A stretch of 64,000 nucleotides of DNA from Mesorhizobium tianshanense (GCF_007830515.1 NZ_VLKT01000009.1:116008-180007); one strand, 5' to 3'; shown: positions 25,151 through 33,517, counted from the stretch's first letter. Program-made: numbers and translations. Notes: a model not told the origin generated them from the letters alone.

Positions 25151-25179
25151 TTGCCGAATCATTGGGCAACCGGTAGTTA
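25151..25179 (+). promoter_or_regulatory. Candidate promoter of the three-hairpin sRNA
   Basis: TTGCCG at 25151-25156 and TAGTTA at 25174-25179 are 17 bases apart and would start transcription about 25186, exactly at the base of the first hairpin. The boxes are imperfect, so this is a positional inference. Confidence 0.4.
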
Positions 25180-25186
25180 TGTAGGT

Positions 25187-25304
25187 GTCGGCCATCTACT
25201 CCTCCCAGATGCGATGCCGACCCTGAGTGCGGTACACCTCCTCCCGTGCCGTATTCGAAATCAAGCCCGCTGCCACCTCCTCCCGGCAGCGGGCTTTTTT
25301 GTTT
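25187..25304 (+). ncRNA. Small RNA with three anti-Shine-Dalgarno loops (alpha-r14/NfeR1-like)
   Basis: About 118 nt between the LacI and TetR genes fold into three hairpins. Hairpin 1 has GTCGGC (25187-25192)/GCCGAC (25216-25221) with inner CATCT/AGATG and loop ACTCCTCCC. Hairpin 2 has GTGCGGTAC (25227-25235)/GTGCCGTAT (25246-25254) with loop ACCTCCTCCC. Hairpin 3 is a GC-rich terminator stem with loop ACCTCCTCCC and a T-run. Three loops exposing CCTCC are the hallmark of the alphaproteobacterial alpha-r14 family (Sinorhizobium Smr14C2/NfeR1), which is thought to pair with ribosome-binding sites of transporter mRNAs and to affect osmoadaptation and nodulation efficiency. Family assignment rests on structure and loop sequence recalled from the literature, not on a search. 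Confidence 0.8.
25264..25304 (+). terminator. Rho-independent terminator of the sRNA
   Basis: An 11-bp perfect stem, AGCCCGCTGCC (25264-25274) with GGCAGCGGGCT (25285-25295), is followed by TTTTTT, G and TTT. Its loop carries the third CCTCCTCC motif, so the terminator doubles as a functional hairpin. Confidence 0.85.
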
Positions 25305-25386
25305 CATCGGATGACCGGTGGGAAAACGCCGTGGCGCGATGGGCTAATGGGCAGCGCCGTGTCGCCACCGTGCATCCAGGCGATAT

Positions 25387-25977
25387 CTATCTGGCCGCAG
25401 CGCCCCTGAAGGACGTGATCAGGCCTTCCGCCATGCGGACGAATTGCGCGCTGGGGCCTTCGGCTCCGACGCTTTGAAGGCTGACGCGAGCGCCTTCAAG
25501 CAACAGCGACAATGTATCGGCGAGAAGTTCCGCCTGGCCGACGCCGGCCTCCCGGCACAGATTCACCAGGCGGTCGCGCTGAGCCTCCTTGAGTTCCTTG
25601 ATTACACGCCTCGCCGGATGATCGGTCTCGCTCAATTCGATGGCGGCATTGGCCATGTCGCAGCCGCGACTGTCAGCATTGAGCATATCGGCGGCCTTGC
25701 GAACCCAGGCGTGCAGTTGGGCGAGCTTGTCGCCAGGGTACTCAGCCTCAAATGCGTCCCACATCGCACCGGCCTTGCATGCGGTCGCTCGCAGGCACTC
25801 GATGACCAGATCGTCCTTGGACTCGAAATGGCGGTAGAGCGTCATCTTGTTGGTGCCGGCGGCCTCGGTAATGGCATCGACGCCGACGCCCTTGATGCCA
25901 TGCTTGTGAAACATATCCCGCGCCGTCTCCAGGATCCTATCCCGGGGGCGGATGCGTTCCACCGTGCCGTCTTCCAT
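25387..25977 (-). CDS. TetR-family transcriptional repressor
   Basis: A 196-residue repressor with an N-terminal HTH (RDRILETARDMFHKHGIKGV and the following DAITEAAGTNKMTLYRHFESKDDL) and a helical ligand-binding C-domain. It diverges from the small gene and RND efflux genes and faces two perfect GTTAC-N6-GTAAC operators at 26039-26079. This is the classic AcrR/TtgR-like arrangement in which the regulator senses pump substrates and represses both directions. Confidence 0.92.
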   Translation of the reverse strand: MEDGTVERIRPRDRILETARDMFHKHGIKGVGVDAITEAAGTNKMTLYRHFESKDDLVIECLRATACKAGAMWDAFEAEYPGDKLAQLHAWVRKAADMLNADSRGCDMANAAIELSETDHPARRVIKELKEAQRDRLVNLCREAGVGQAELLADTLSLLLEGARVSLQSVGAEGPSAQFVRMAEGLITSFRGAAAR

Positions 25978-26028
25978 CGAAACCTCCTTGTTTTTCCGGT
26001 TTCCTGAAAAATCCCTCGGTACACCTCT

Positions 26029-26056
26029 TGACTAGGGTGTTACCGGTCTGTAACTT
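26029..26056 (+). promoter_or_regulatory. Candidate promoter of the RND efflux operon
   Basis: TTGACT at 26029-26034 and TAACTT at 26051-26056, 16 bases apart, read toward the efflux genes. The first TetR operator fills the spacer and overlaps the -10 box, so repressor binding would exclude RNA polymerase. Confidence 0.5.
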
Positions 26057-26079
26057 CCAGAATGTTACTTACTGGTAAC
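26039..26079. promoter_or_regulatory. Twin TetR operators, GTTAC-N6-GTAAC
   Basis: Two identical palindromes lie at 26039-26054 and 26064-26079, with centres 25 bases apart. The whole block is also symmetric, with outer arms GGTGTTACC (26036-26044) and GGTAACACC (26074-26082). This allows two TetR dimers to bind about two and a half helical turns apart between divergent genes. Confidence 0.75.
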
Positions 26080-26233
26080 ACCTATATCGCCTCCCGTCAA
26101 CGATTGGCATCGCCGTCAGGCCCTGCCGGAGCGGAATGGGCGAGAAATTTGCATGTCATGCGGCTTCGGCCGGTGAGAACGAAAAACGGTTCGCGATCAT
26201 TTCGATGCGAATCGCAAGCCAGGAGCCGCTCCG

Positions 26234-26491
26234 ATGTCGCAGCGCAAGGATTTGACGATCGACGAAGTTGTGAGGGATCCGATGATCCTGATGCTGATGA
26301 AGGCCGACCGCGTCGACCCGCGTTCCTTCGAGGCGATGCTGCGTAGCCTGGCGGATGCGCAAGGTCGCGGCCGCAAGGCGCAGCCTCGTTTCCTGGAAGA
26401 CCCGGGTCAGAAGCGCAGCCGGCGGCTGTCCAGAGTGGCCAAGGCCTTTGGCGCGACGAGAGCATCGGGCGAGGGGTACGTGTCATGGTGA
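26234..26491 (+). CDS. Small hypothetical protein upstream of RND pump
   Basis: An 85-residue basic soluble protein with no recognised domain. The first 45 residues have a regular, conserved-looking pattern (LTIDEVVRDPMILMLMKADR, then VDPRSFEAMLRSLADA), while the tail is Arg/Lys-rich. AGGAG lies eight bases before the ATG. Its stop overlaps the RND start by seven bases (26485-26491), so the two are probably translationally coupled. Similar short genes are, from memory, found before RND genes in Mesorhizobium. The function is unknown. Confidence 0.6.
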   Translation: MSQRKDLTIDEVVRDPMILMLMKADRVDPRSFEAMLRSLADAQGRGRKAQPRFLEDPGQKRSRRLSRVAKAFGATRASGEGYVSW

Positions 26492-29400
26492 ATTTCTTCA
26501 TCCACCGACCGATCTTCGCATCGTCGATAGCCATCATCATGGTGCTCGCCGGGGCGATCTGCTATTTCTTGCTGCCTGTCTCGCAGTTTCCCGACATTAC
26601 GCCGCCTCAGGTCGTGGTCAGCGCCCATTATCCGGGCGCCAGCGCGCAAGTCGTGGCCGACACCGTCACGACGCCGCTCGAACAGCAGATCAACGGCGTT
26701 GAAGGCATGACCTATATGTCGTCGTCGAGTTCCAATGACGGCTCGTCGACGATCACCATCACCTTCGACGTCGGCTACTCCCTGAGCACGGCCGCCGTCG
26801 ACGTCCAGAACCGCGTGTCGCAGGCCGCGTCATCGCTGCCGGCCATCGTCAACCAGGGCGGCGTGACGATCAAGAAGCAGAATCCGAATTTCGTCCTGAT
26901 CGTCAACCTCACCTCGCCCGACGGCTCCGTCGATCCGGTCGCGCTCAGCAACCTCGCTTACCTGCAGGTCGTGGACCCGCTGAAGCGCCTGCCCGGCGTC
27001 GGCGACGTGCAGATCTTCGGCGAACGGCGCTATTCGATGCGCGTATGGCTCGATCCCGACAAGCTCGCCAATCTCGGCATCACCGCCGTCGATGTCCAGA
27101 ACGCCATCGCCGAGCAGAATGTCCAAGTCGCGGCCGGCAAGATCGGGCAGTCGCCGGCGCCCGCCGGCACCGCTTTCGAAATGCAGGTCAACGCGGTCGG
27201 CCGACTGAGCGACCCCAAGGAATTCGGCGACATCGTCGTGCGCGCCGATGCCGCGAACGGTTCGCTGGTGCGGTTGCGCGACGTTGCGCGCATCGAACTC
27301 GGCGCCCTGCAATATTCGTCGTCGGCTTTCTTCGGCGAGGACCCGACCGTGGTGCTGGCGGTCTACCAGATGCCGGGTTCCAACGCGCTCGATCTGCAGC
27401 AGCGCGTCAAGGACAAGATGCAGGAACTGTCGGCCCGCTTCCCGAAGGGCGTCAGCTATGCCATGCATTACGATACGACCCGTTTCGTTTCGGCGTCGAT
27501 GCACGACGTGCTGGTCACGCTCGGCGAGGCGCTGGTCCTGGTCGTCGCGGTGGTGTTCATCTTCCTGCAGAGCTGGCGCACCACGATCATCCCGACGATC
27601 GCGATTCCCGTGTCGCTGGTGGCCACGCTCGTCGTCATGTACATGTTCGGCTTCTCGCTGAACATGCTCAGCCTGCTCGGCATGGTGCTGGCGATCGGCC
27701 TCGTCGTCGACGACGCGATCGTCGTCGTCGAGAATGTCGAGCGCCAGCTGGAGGCCGGCCTCGAACCGCTGCCCGCCACCCGCGCGGCGATGGCCGAGGT
27801 CACCGGTCCGATTATCGCAACGACCGCCGTGCTGATGGCCGTGTTCGTGCCGGTCGCCTTCATTCCCGGCGTTTCCGGCAGGCTCTACAACCAGTTTGCC
27901 CTGACGGTCGCGATCTCCTTCGGCATCTCCGCCTTCGTCTCGCTGACGCTCACCCCGGCACTCAGCGCCGCCTTCCTGCGCCACCGCCCGGCAACGCAGT
28001 TCGTGCTGTTCCGCTGGTTCAACACGGGCTTCGAACGGCTGTCGCACGCCTATGCCAATGGTGTGCGCATCCTCATCCGCCTGCGCTGGATCATGCTCGG
28101 ACTGTTCGCTGCCGGACTTGTCGCGACCTATTTCGTCTGGCAGCGCCTGCCCTCTACCTTCCTTCCGGTCGAGGATCAGGGCTATTTCTTCGTGGTCATA
28201 CAGTTACCGGATGGGGCGTCGCTGGAACGCACCGACGCGGTCGCCCGCAAGGCACGCGACATCCTGCAGAACACGCCCGGCGTCGATATCGTCGGCTCGA
28301 TCAGCGGGTTGAACTTCCTCACCAATGCCGCCCAGTCGAACTCGGCGGTGGAATTCGCCATCCTGAAGCCATGGGACGAGCGCGGCCCCGACCAGAGCGC
28401 CTCGAAGCTCGTCGCCGACGTGCGCGCGAAGCTCATGGAACTTCCCGAAGCCTTCGCGCTGAGCTTCGATCCGCCTTCGATCCCGGGCATCGGCACGACT
28501 GGCGGCTTCGAATTCCAGGTTGAGGATCTGACCGGTCGCGGCAGTGTTGCGCTCAACGATGCGACGCAGGCAGTGCTCGCCGAAGCACGCAAGCAGCCCG
28601 AGCTCAGCCCGCAGCAATTGTTCTCGTCGTTCTCGACCTCGACGCCGCAGTTCAACTACGACCTCGACCGCAACAAGGCGAAGCTGCTCGGCCTCAGCCT
28701 GCCTGACGTGTTCAACACGCTGCAGATCTATCTCGGCTCGCTCTATGTGAACGACTTCAACCTGTTTGGCCGCACCTTCCGGGTGACGATCCAGGCCGAC
28801 AAGGATGCGCGCGCGGGTGCTGCCGACATTTCGCGGCTCTATGTGCGCAATGCCTCCGGCGGCATGGTGCCGTTGAGCACGCTCGGCAAGCTGGTGCCCA
28901 TCGTGGGTCCCGAAACCGTCCCGCATTACAACAACAATGCGTCGGCCCTGATCAATGGCGGTGCCGCACCCGGCTTCTCCTCGGGCCAGGCGGTCGCGGC
29001 GATGGAGCGCGCCGCTGCCATCGCACTGCCGAAGGATTTCGGCTACGAGTGGACCGGGATCACCTATCAGGAGCTCAAGGCTGGATCGATCGCCTCGATT
29101 GTCTTCGGTCTCGCCATGGTGTTCGTCTTCCTAATTCTCGCCGCCCAATATGAGAGCTGGGCCATGCCCTTCATGGTTCTGCTCGCGGTGCCGCTTGCCC
29201 TGTTCGGTGCCTTTGTCGCCTTGTTGATGCGCGGCATGCAGATCGACGTCTATTCGCAGATCGGCTTCGTCATGCTGATCGGGCTGGCGGCGAAGAACGC
29301 CATTCTGATCGTGGAGTTTGCCCGGCGCCGGCGCGAGGAAGGCCTCAGCATCGTCGACGCTGCAATGGAAGCGGCGCGTCTGCGGCTGCGGCCCATCCTG

Positions 29401-29661
29401 ATGACCGCCTTCGCGTTCATCCTCGGCGTGGTGCCGCTGATGTTGTCCTCAGGTGCCGGTGCAGCAAGCCGCCAGTCGATCGGCACCACCGTGTTTGGCG
29501 GCATGGTCGCGGCGACGATCCTGTCGCTGGTGTTCGTGCCGATCTTCTATGCGGTCATCGAACAACTGCGCGAGCGCGGCAGCAAGAGCGAGCCCGTTTC
29601 CGAACCAACTGAACCCATTGCCGAACCCGCTTTCGAGCGATTGGCCGAAGCGGCCGAATAG
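26485..29661 (+). CDS. RND multidrug efflux transporter, inner-membrane subunit (AcrB/MexB, HAE1)
   Basis: A 1058-residue proton-driven drug exporter. The order is a first membrane helix MVNFFIHRPIFASSIAIIMV, a porter domain (residues about 35-330), helices 2-6 including GMVLAIGLVVDDAIVVVENV near residue 400 with the proton-relay aspartates, a second periplasmic domain, and helices 8-12 with IGLAAKNAILIVEFARRRREEG near 930 and FAFILGVVPLMLSSGAGAASRQSIGT (not quoted in full family form) near 975. Length is normal. It precedes rather than follows its adaptor gene, and no outer-membrane factor is present, so a TolC/OprM-type channel must come from elsewhere. The TetR operators upstream indicate substrate-inducible control. 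Confidence 0.95.
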   Translation: MVNFFIHRPIFASSIAIIMVLAGAICYFLLPVSQFPDITPPQVVVSAHYPGASAQVVADTVTTPLEQQINGVEGMTYMSSSSSNDGSSTITITFDVGYSLSTAAVDVQNRVSQAASSLPAIVNQGGVTIKKQNPNFVLIVNLTSPDGSVDPVALSNLAYLQVVDPLKRLPGVGDVQIFGERRYSMRVWLDPDKLANLGITAVDVQNAIAEQNVQVAAGKIGQSPAPAGTAFEMQVNAVGRLSDPKEFGDIVVRADAANGSLVRLRDVARIELGALQYSSSAFFGEDPTVVLAVYQMPGSNALDLQQRVKDKMQELSARFPKGVSYAMHYDTTRFVSASMHDVLVTLGEALVLVVAVVFIFLQSWRTTIIPTIAIPVSLVATLVVMYMFGFSLNMLSLLGMVLAIGLVVDDAIVVVENVERQLEAGLEPLPATRAAMAEVTGPIIATTAVLMAVFVPVAFIPGVSGRLYNQFALTVAISFGISAFVSLTLTPALSAAFLRHRPATQFVLFRWFNTGFERLSHAYANGVRILIRLRWIMLGLFAAGLVATYFVWQRLPSTFLPVEDQGYFFVVIQLPDGASLERTDAVARKARDILQNTPGVDIVGSISGLNFLTNAAQSNSAVEFAILKPWDERGPDQSASKLVADVRAKLMELPEAFALSFDPPSIPGIGTTGGFEFQVEDLTGRGSVALNDATQAVLAEARKQPELSPQQLFSSFSTSTPQFNYDLDRNKAKLLGLSLPDVFNTLQIYLGSLYVNDFNLFGRTFRVTIQADKDARAGAADISRLYVRNASGGMVPLSTLGKLVPIVGPETVPHYNNNASALINGGAAPGFSSGQAVAAMERAAAIALPKDFGYEWTGITYQELKAGSIASIVFGLAMVFVFLILAAQYESWAMPFMVLLAVPLALFGAFVALLMRGMQIDVYSQIGFVMLIGLAAKNAILIVEFARRRREEGLSIVDAAMEAARLRLRPILMTAFAFILGVVPLMLSSGAGAASRQSIGTTVFGGMVAATILSLVFVPIFYAVIEQLRERGSKSEPVSEPTEPIAEPAFERLAEAAE

Positions 29662-29677
29662 GACTGGAGAATTGATC

Positions 29678-30835
29678 ATGCGTAAATGGAAAATCGCGTT
29701 GGGAGCGGCTGTTGCCGTCGGGGCGATCTCGGTGGCCAGTGTTCACTTGCTCGACATGGGCAATTTCGGCCTCAATGCCGGCACGGCAGGGGCAGCGACG
29801 CCCGAACCCGCGGCGTTTGTCATGCCGGTGCCGGTGGTGAGCGTCGTCAAGAAGACGATCCCGATCTATCTCGATTATGCCGCCCGCACCGAGCCTATCC
29901 GCAGCATCACGCTGCAGGCGCGCGTGCCGGGTTATCTGCAGGAGCAGGTCGCGCCCGACGGCAGCGATGTCCAAAAAGGCGACCTTCTCTACAAGATCGC
30001 TCCGGAGGACTTCCACGCTGCCCTTGACCAGGCGAAGGCTCAGGTCCAGCGCGACGAAGCAACGCTCGACTATGCGCGTTCCAGCCTTGGCCGCGGCACC
30101 GAACTCGCCAAGAGCGGATACATCGCCAAGGATGCGTTCGACCAGCGCACCAGCACCTTGCGCGAGGCCCAGGCTTCGCTCGCCGTGAACCAGGCTGCTG
30201 TACGGACCGCCGAGCTCAATCTGAGTTATTCGGAAATCAGGGCGCCGTTCGCCGGGCGCGTCGGCCGCAACCAGGCCTCGGTCGGAACGCTGGTCAGCGT
30301 CGCCGGCACGGTGCTCAACACGCTGGTGCAGCTCGATCCGATCTATGTCACCTTCAATCCGAGCGAAACGGATCTGGCGCAGATCGAGGAAGCCCGCGCG
30401 GCCGGGCCTATCGATGTCGACGTCCTGCTTCCCGGCGAGACGGAACCGCGCCAGAGAGGTCAGCTCACCTTCATCGACAACACGGTCGATCATTCGACCG
30501 GCACCATCACGGCACGGGCGACGATCGGCAACGCCAAGTTCACACTGCTGCCGGGCCAATATGTTCGCGTGAGGCTGCACATCAAGCAGCAGCCCGATGC
30601 GCTGATGGTGCCGCAGACGGCGTTGGGATCGAGCCAGCTCGGCAAGTACGTCTACGTCGTCGGAAAGGGCAACACCGTCGACCAGCGCATCGTTTCGCTC
30701 GGGCCGACCAATGGCGACCTGGTGGCTATCTCGAGCGGCGTATCGGAAGGCGACAAGGTGATCACCGGCAACCTGCAGAAGATCGGCCCGGGAATGCCGG
30801 TCTCGCCGCTGCCACAAGAGAAACCGGCAAGCTGA
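29678..30835 (+). CDS. RND efflux periplasmic adaptor (membrane fusion protein)
   Basis: A 385-residue adaptor. An N-terminal signal or anchor segment (WKIALGAAVAVGAISVASV) is followed by the beta-barrel and lipoyl half-motifs: ITLQARVPGYLQEQVAPDGS with VQKGDLLYKIAPEDF, a coiled-coil hairpin at about residues 95-170 (ALDQAKAQVQRDEATLDYAR onward), then SEIRAPFAGRVGRNQASVG and the membrane-proximal domain ending near VITGNLQKIGPGM. No lipobox cysteine is visible. GGAGA precedes the ATG. It bridges the RND pump to an outer-membrane channel. A strong terminator lies shortly after the stop. Confidence 0.93.
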   Translation: MRKWKIALGAAVAVGAISVASVHLLDMGNFGLNAGTAGAATPEPAAFVMPVPVVSVVKKTIPIYLDYAARTEPIRSITLQARVPGYLQEQVAPDGSDVQKGDLLYKIAPEDFHAALDQAKAQVQRDEATLDYARSSLGRGTELAKSGYIAKDAFDQRTSTLREAQASLAVNQAAVRTAELNLSYSEIRAPFAGRVGRNQASVGTLVSVAGTVLNTLVQLDPIYVTFNPSETDLAQIEEARAAGPIDVDVLLPGETEPRQRGQLTFIDNTVDHSTGTITARATIGNAKFTLLPGQYVRVRLHIKQQPDALMVPQTALGSSQLGKYVYVVGKGNTVDQRIVSLGPTNGDLVAISSGVSEGDKVITGNLQKIGPGMPVSPLPQEKPAS

Positions 30836-30844
30836 TAACCCCCA

Positions 30845-31783
30845 TCAGATCCGGTCCTGTGGCGCCCTTGGCTCCCACGCCAAGGGCGCCGTTTTGCTGA
30901 GCAGCGCGACGAGCTCGGCAATGTCGGCACGCTCGGCCTTTGCCGAAGGCATGAAGGCGCAATAGGGCTGGCCGAGCCGGACCGAGACCGACGACAGCGC
31001 GATCAGCCGGCCCGCCTCCAGATCGGCGCGGGCCATGACTCTCTGGCCAAGGGCTATCCCGAGGCCCAGCCGGGCCGAGGCGATCGCCAGGCTCGACAGT
31101 CCGACGCGGCGCCCGTGCGACGGGTCGGGGGAGCGATTGCCGCCCGACGCCGTGAACCAGTCCGCCCATGTCGGATGCGAGGCATAGTTCGGACCCCAGT
31201 TGGTGTGGATGAACAGGCTCTCGTGCACTTCCGCCAGGCTGGACGCGCCATCGCCGTATCTTTGCCAGAAGTCCGGCGCGCAGACCGGCAGGACGTCGTC
31301 ATGGACGAGACGGACCATCCTGAGCGCCGGATAGTGATAGTCACCGTAGGAGATGCGCAAGTCGATGTTCTGGCGCACGACATCGACCGGATCGTCCTCG
31401 ACCCGAACGTCGATCGCCATTTGCGGGAAGGCATCGAGAAGAACGGCCAGCCTGGGCGCCAACCACAATTCGGCCAGCGAAAACGGCACGCTGACGACGA
31501 GACGCGTTCTCAAGCCGCCTTCCAGCATGCGCCGCCCGATCGCGGCGATGTCGCCCAGGGCACGCGCCGTCTGCGGATAGATTGCGTGGCCGGCATCGGT
31601 CAGCGCGATGCGGTTGCCGCTGCGCACGAACAGCTGCTTGCCGAACCAGGTTTCGAGATTGCGGACCTGCTGGCTGACCGCCGCTGACGAAACGCCGAGT
31701 TCGGTGGCGGCCAAGGTGAAGCTGCCGGCGCGCGCCGCGACCTCGAAGGCCTTGATCGCGTTCAGCGGAGGGAGCCGTTCCAT
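30845..31783 (-). CDS. LysR-family regulator (GcvA-like)
   Basis: A 312-residue regulator with an N-terminal winged HTH (LNAIKAFEVAARAGSFTLAA, then SSAAVSQQVRNLETWFGKQLFVR) and a substrate-binding effector domain of the periplasmic-binding type. The opening MERLPPLNAIKAFEVAAR is typical of the GcvA/amino-acid group. It diverges from the 2OG oxygenase gene with a 104-base gap holding an eight-base inverted repeat, so it is the likely activator of that gene in response to its substrate. Confidence 0.9.
   Translation of the reverse strand: MERLPPLNAIKAFEVAARAGSFTLAATELGVSSAAVSQQVRNLETWFGKQLFVRSGNRIALTDAGHAIYPQTARALGDIAAIGRRMLEGGLRTRLVVSVPFSLAELWLAPRLAVLLDAFPQMAIDVRVEDDPVDVVRQNIDLRISYGDYHYPALRMVRLVHDDVLPVCAPDFWQRYGDGASSLAEVHESLFIHTNWGPNYASHPTWADWFTASGGNRSPDPSHGRRVGLSSLAIASARLGLGIALGQRVMARADLEAGRLIALSSVSVRLGQPYCAFMPSAKAERADIAELVALLSKTAPLAWEPRAPQDRI
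30861..30895 (+). terminator. Rho-independent terminator after the efflux operon
   Basis: An 11-bp perfect stem, GGCGCCCTTGG (30861-30871) with CCAAGGGCGCC (30880-30890), has an eight-base loop and is followed by GTTTT. It lies 26 bases after the adaptor stop, inside the last codons of the convergent LysR gene, so LysR C-terminal codons double as the terminator. Confidence 0.7.
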
Positions 31784-31789
31784 GCGCGC

Positions 31790-31815
31790 CTTCCATAAGT
31801 TTTTCCTATGGAAGA
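31790..31815. promoter_or_regulatory. Candidate LysR operator, CTTCCATA-N10-TATGGAAG
   Basis: Eight-base perfect arms at 31790-31797 and 31808-31815 flank a T-rich centre and contain the ATA/TAT form of the LysR T-N11-A motif. The site begins seven bases upstream of the LysR start codon and 73 bases before the oxygenase start, the normal position for an autoregulated LysR/target pair. Confidence 0.6.
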
Positions 31816-31887
31816 CTAATAATTTTCAGGCGTTGAGAGAAAGATTTTTTTGCCGTCTTCTATGCTCGAACCTGGGAGCATGAGACG

Positions 31888-32676
31888 ATGAAAGACATTC
31901 TCGATCTGGACCGATACCCGCTCGACCGTGAAGGCAGCGCCGAATGGAAGCGCCTCGTGGAGACCTCGATTGCGGCGCTAGAAGCCGACGGCATGTTCAA
32001 TCTCGAGGGTTTTCTGCGGCCCGGCGTGGCTGAACGGGCGGTGCGGGAAATCCAGCCCGTCATGGCGACCCGCTCGCACATGCACAAGCGGATGCACAAC
32101 ATCTACTTCAAGCCTGACATCCCGGAACTCGCTCCGGACCACCCTGCCCTGCGCAAGGTCGAGACCATCAGCCATACGGTCTGCGCCGACCAGATTCCTG
32201 GCAGCCTCGTGCTCGCCATCTATGAGTACGAACCGCTGCTGCGCTTCCTGGCGGCAGCGATGGGAAAGACGCGGCTGCACGTCATGCAGGACCCGCTGGC
32301 GCGCACCAATGTGATGGCCTATCGCGCCGGCGAGGCGCTGAACTGGCATTTCGATCGCTCGGAATTCACCACGACGCTTCTATTGCAGGCAGCGCAACGC
32401 GGCGGCGACCTCGAATACCGCACCGACCTCCGCTCGGAAGACAATCCCAACTACGACGGCGTCGCCAGGCTTCTCGAAGGGCGCGATCCCGAGGCAAGGA
32501 TCCTGCGCATGAAGGCAGGCACGCTCAACGTCTTCCGCGGCAAGAACACAGCGCATCGCGTCACCACCGTCGAAGGCGAGCGCGAACGCATGATCGCGGT
32601 GTTTTCCTACTACGAGAAATCAGGCGTGACGTTCAGCGACGAGGAGCGGGTCGGCTTCTACGGCCGGGCTGCCTGA
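31888..32676 (+). CDS. 2-Oxoglutarate/Fe(II) oxygenase, BesD/HalD-like fold, hydroxylase-type triad
   Basis: A 262-residue protein that lines up in pattern with the ArpA/BesD/HalD group of 2OG-Fe(II) enzymes acting on free amino acids. The iron triad is visible as H154 and D156 in NWHFDRSEFTTTLLLQ and H223 in GKNTAHRVTTVEG; R233 or a nearby arginine could bind 2-oxoglutarate. Radical halogenases of this group replace the aspartate by glycine to admit chloride. The aspartate here predicts hydroxylation instead. It diverges from a LysR regulator and is followed by a GntR and an enolase-superfamily gene, suggesting catabolism of an amino acid or a derivative. The substrate is unknown. Confidence 0.75.
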   Translation: MKDILDLDRYPLDREGSAEWKRLVETSIAALEADGMFNLEGFLRPGVAERAVREIQPVMATRSHMHKRMHNIYFKPDIPELAPDHPALRKVETISHTVCADQIPGSLVLAIYEYEPLLRFLAAAMGKTRLHVMQDPLARTNVMAYRAGEALNWHFDRSEFTTTLLLQAAQRGGDLEYRTDLRSEDNPNYDGVARLLEGRDPEARILRMKAGTLNVFRGKNTAHRVTTVEGERERMIAVFSYYEKSGVTFSDEERVGFYGRAA

Positions 32677-32729
32677 GGCGGACCCACATTCCGCCCGGAA
32701 ACTGGACGCCAGAAAATAAACCTCTTGTT

Positions 32730-32745
32730 AGATTGTCGACAATCT
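32730..32745. promoter_or_regulatory. Perfect 16-bp palindrome upstream of GntR gene
   Basis: The palindrome (AGATTGTC at 32730-32737 with GACAATCT at 32738-32745) is perfect. It lies 35 bases before the GntR start and is of the form expected for an FCD-GntR operator with an ATTGT/ACAAT core. It likely mediates autoregulation and control of the enolase-superfamily gene downstream. Confidence 0.65.
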
Positions 32746-32779
32746 GCTTGTCTTGATCCGTTCCTTGCGGAGTGGCCGA

Positions 32780-33517
32780 ATGGGCAAGCTGGATTTCAGT
32801 CCGATCGCGGATACGACAAGGCGCGCCGAGATCGTGGCGCTGCTCAGGCGCGCGATCCTGACCGGCCAGCTGGAACCGGGGCAGAAGCTCAACGAACTCA
32901 GGATCGCCGAGCAGATGCGGGTGAGCCGCGCACCGCTGCGCGAGGCGATGCGCGAACTGGTGCAGGAAGGCATCCTGACCAGCATCCCCTACGCCGGGAC
33001 CTTCGTCATTGACGTGACCGCCAAGGACATCGACGACGCCTATTCGCTCAATAAGGTGCTGGACGAGTTTGCCATCGAGCGGATGTGGCCGCTTCGCGAC
33101 CAGCGCTTCTTCGACGAGCTCGACCGGCGCCACGAGGCCGTGAAGCAGGCGACGCGGAACCTCGACACCACCCGGCAGATCGAAACGGCGCTGCAATTGC
33201 ATGGCCTGATCCATGAATGGGCCGACAATTCGGTGCTGCTGGAGACATGGCAGCGGCTGACCAGCCGGCTGCAGATGTATTTCGCGCTGCACCAGCGAGC
33301 GCGCAACGAACCGGTGCCTGCCGAAGACGTCCACGATACCTATGTGCGGCTGTTGAAGGGCAGCGACATGGGCGCCGCCCAGCGCCACGCCCGCGAACAT
33401 ATCGAGCTCGATTTCGAGGAACTCCTTGCCTATGCGCGCAGCCTCGAACAGCGTACCTCCAAGGGCGCCAGGGCCGATCGCGCCGGCCTGACGCGCAACC
33501 GGCCGGAAGGCGACTGA
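32780..33517 (+). CDS. GntR-family regulator, FCD subgroup
   Basis: A 245-residue regulator with an HTH (QKLNELRIAEQMRVSRAPLR, then EAMRELVQEGILTSIPYAGT) and a C-terminal helical FCD domain with VLDEFAIERMWPLR, the histidine ALQLHGLIHEWADNSVLL and a late HIELDFEELLAYA. The start at 32780 has GGAG upstream. It stands between the oxygenase and the enolase-superfamily gene in the same direction; with a perfect palindrome before it, it probably regulates itself and the latter. Confidence 0.86.
   Translation: MGKLDFSPIADTTRRAEIVALLRRAILTGQLEPGQKLNELRIAEQMRVSRAPLREAMRELVQEGILTSIPYAGTFVIDVTAKDIDDAYSLNKVLDEFAIERMWPLRDQRFFDELDRRHEAVKQATRNLDTTRQIETALQLHGLIHEWADNSVLLETWQRLTSRLQMYFALHQRARNEPVPAEDVHDTYVRLLKGSDMGAAQRHAREHIELDFEELLAYARSLEQRTSKGARADRAGLTRNRPEGD

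Noticed and set aside
26830..28047. 405-codon minus-strand frame
   Set aside because: Antisense to the RND pump; composition typical of a shadow frame.
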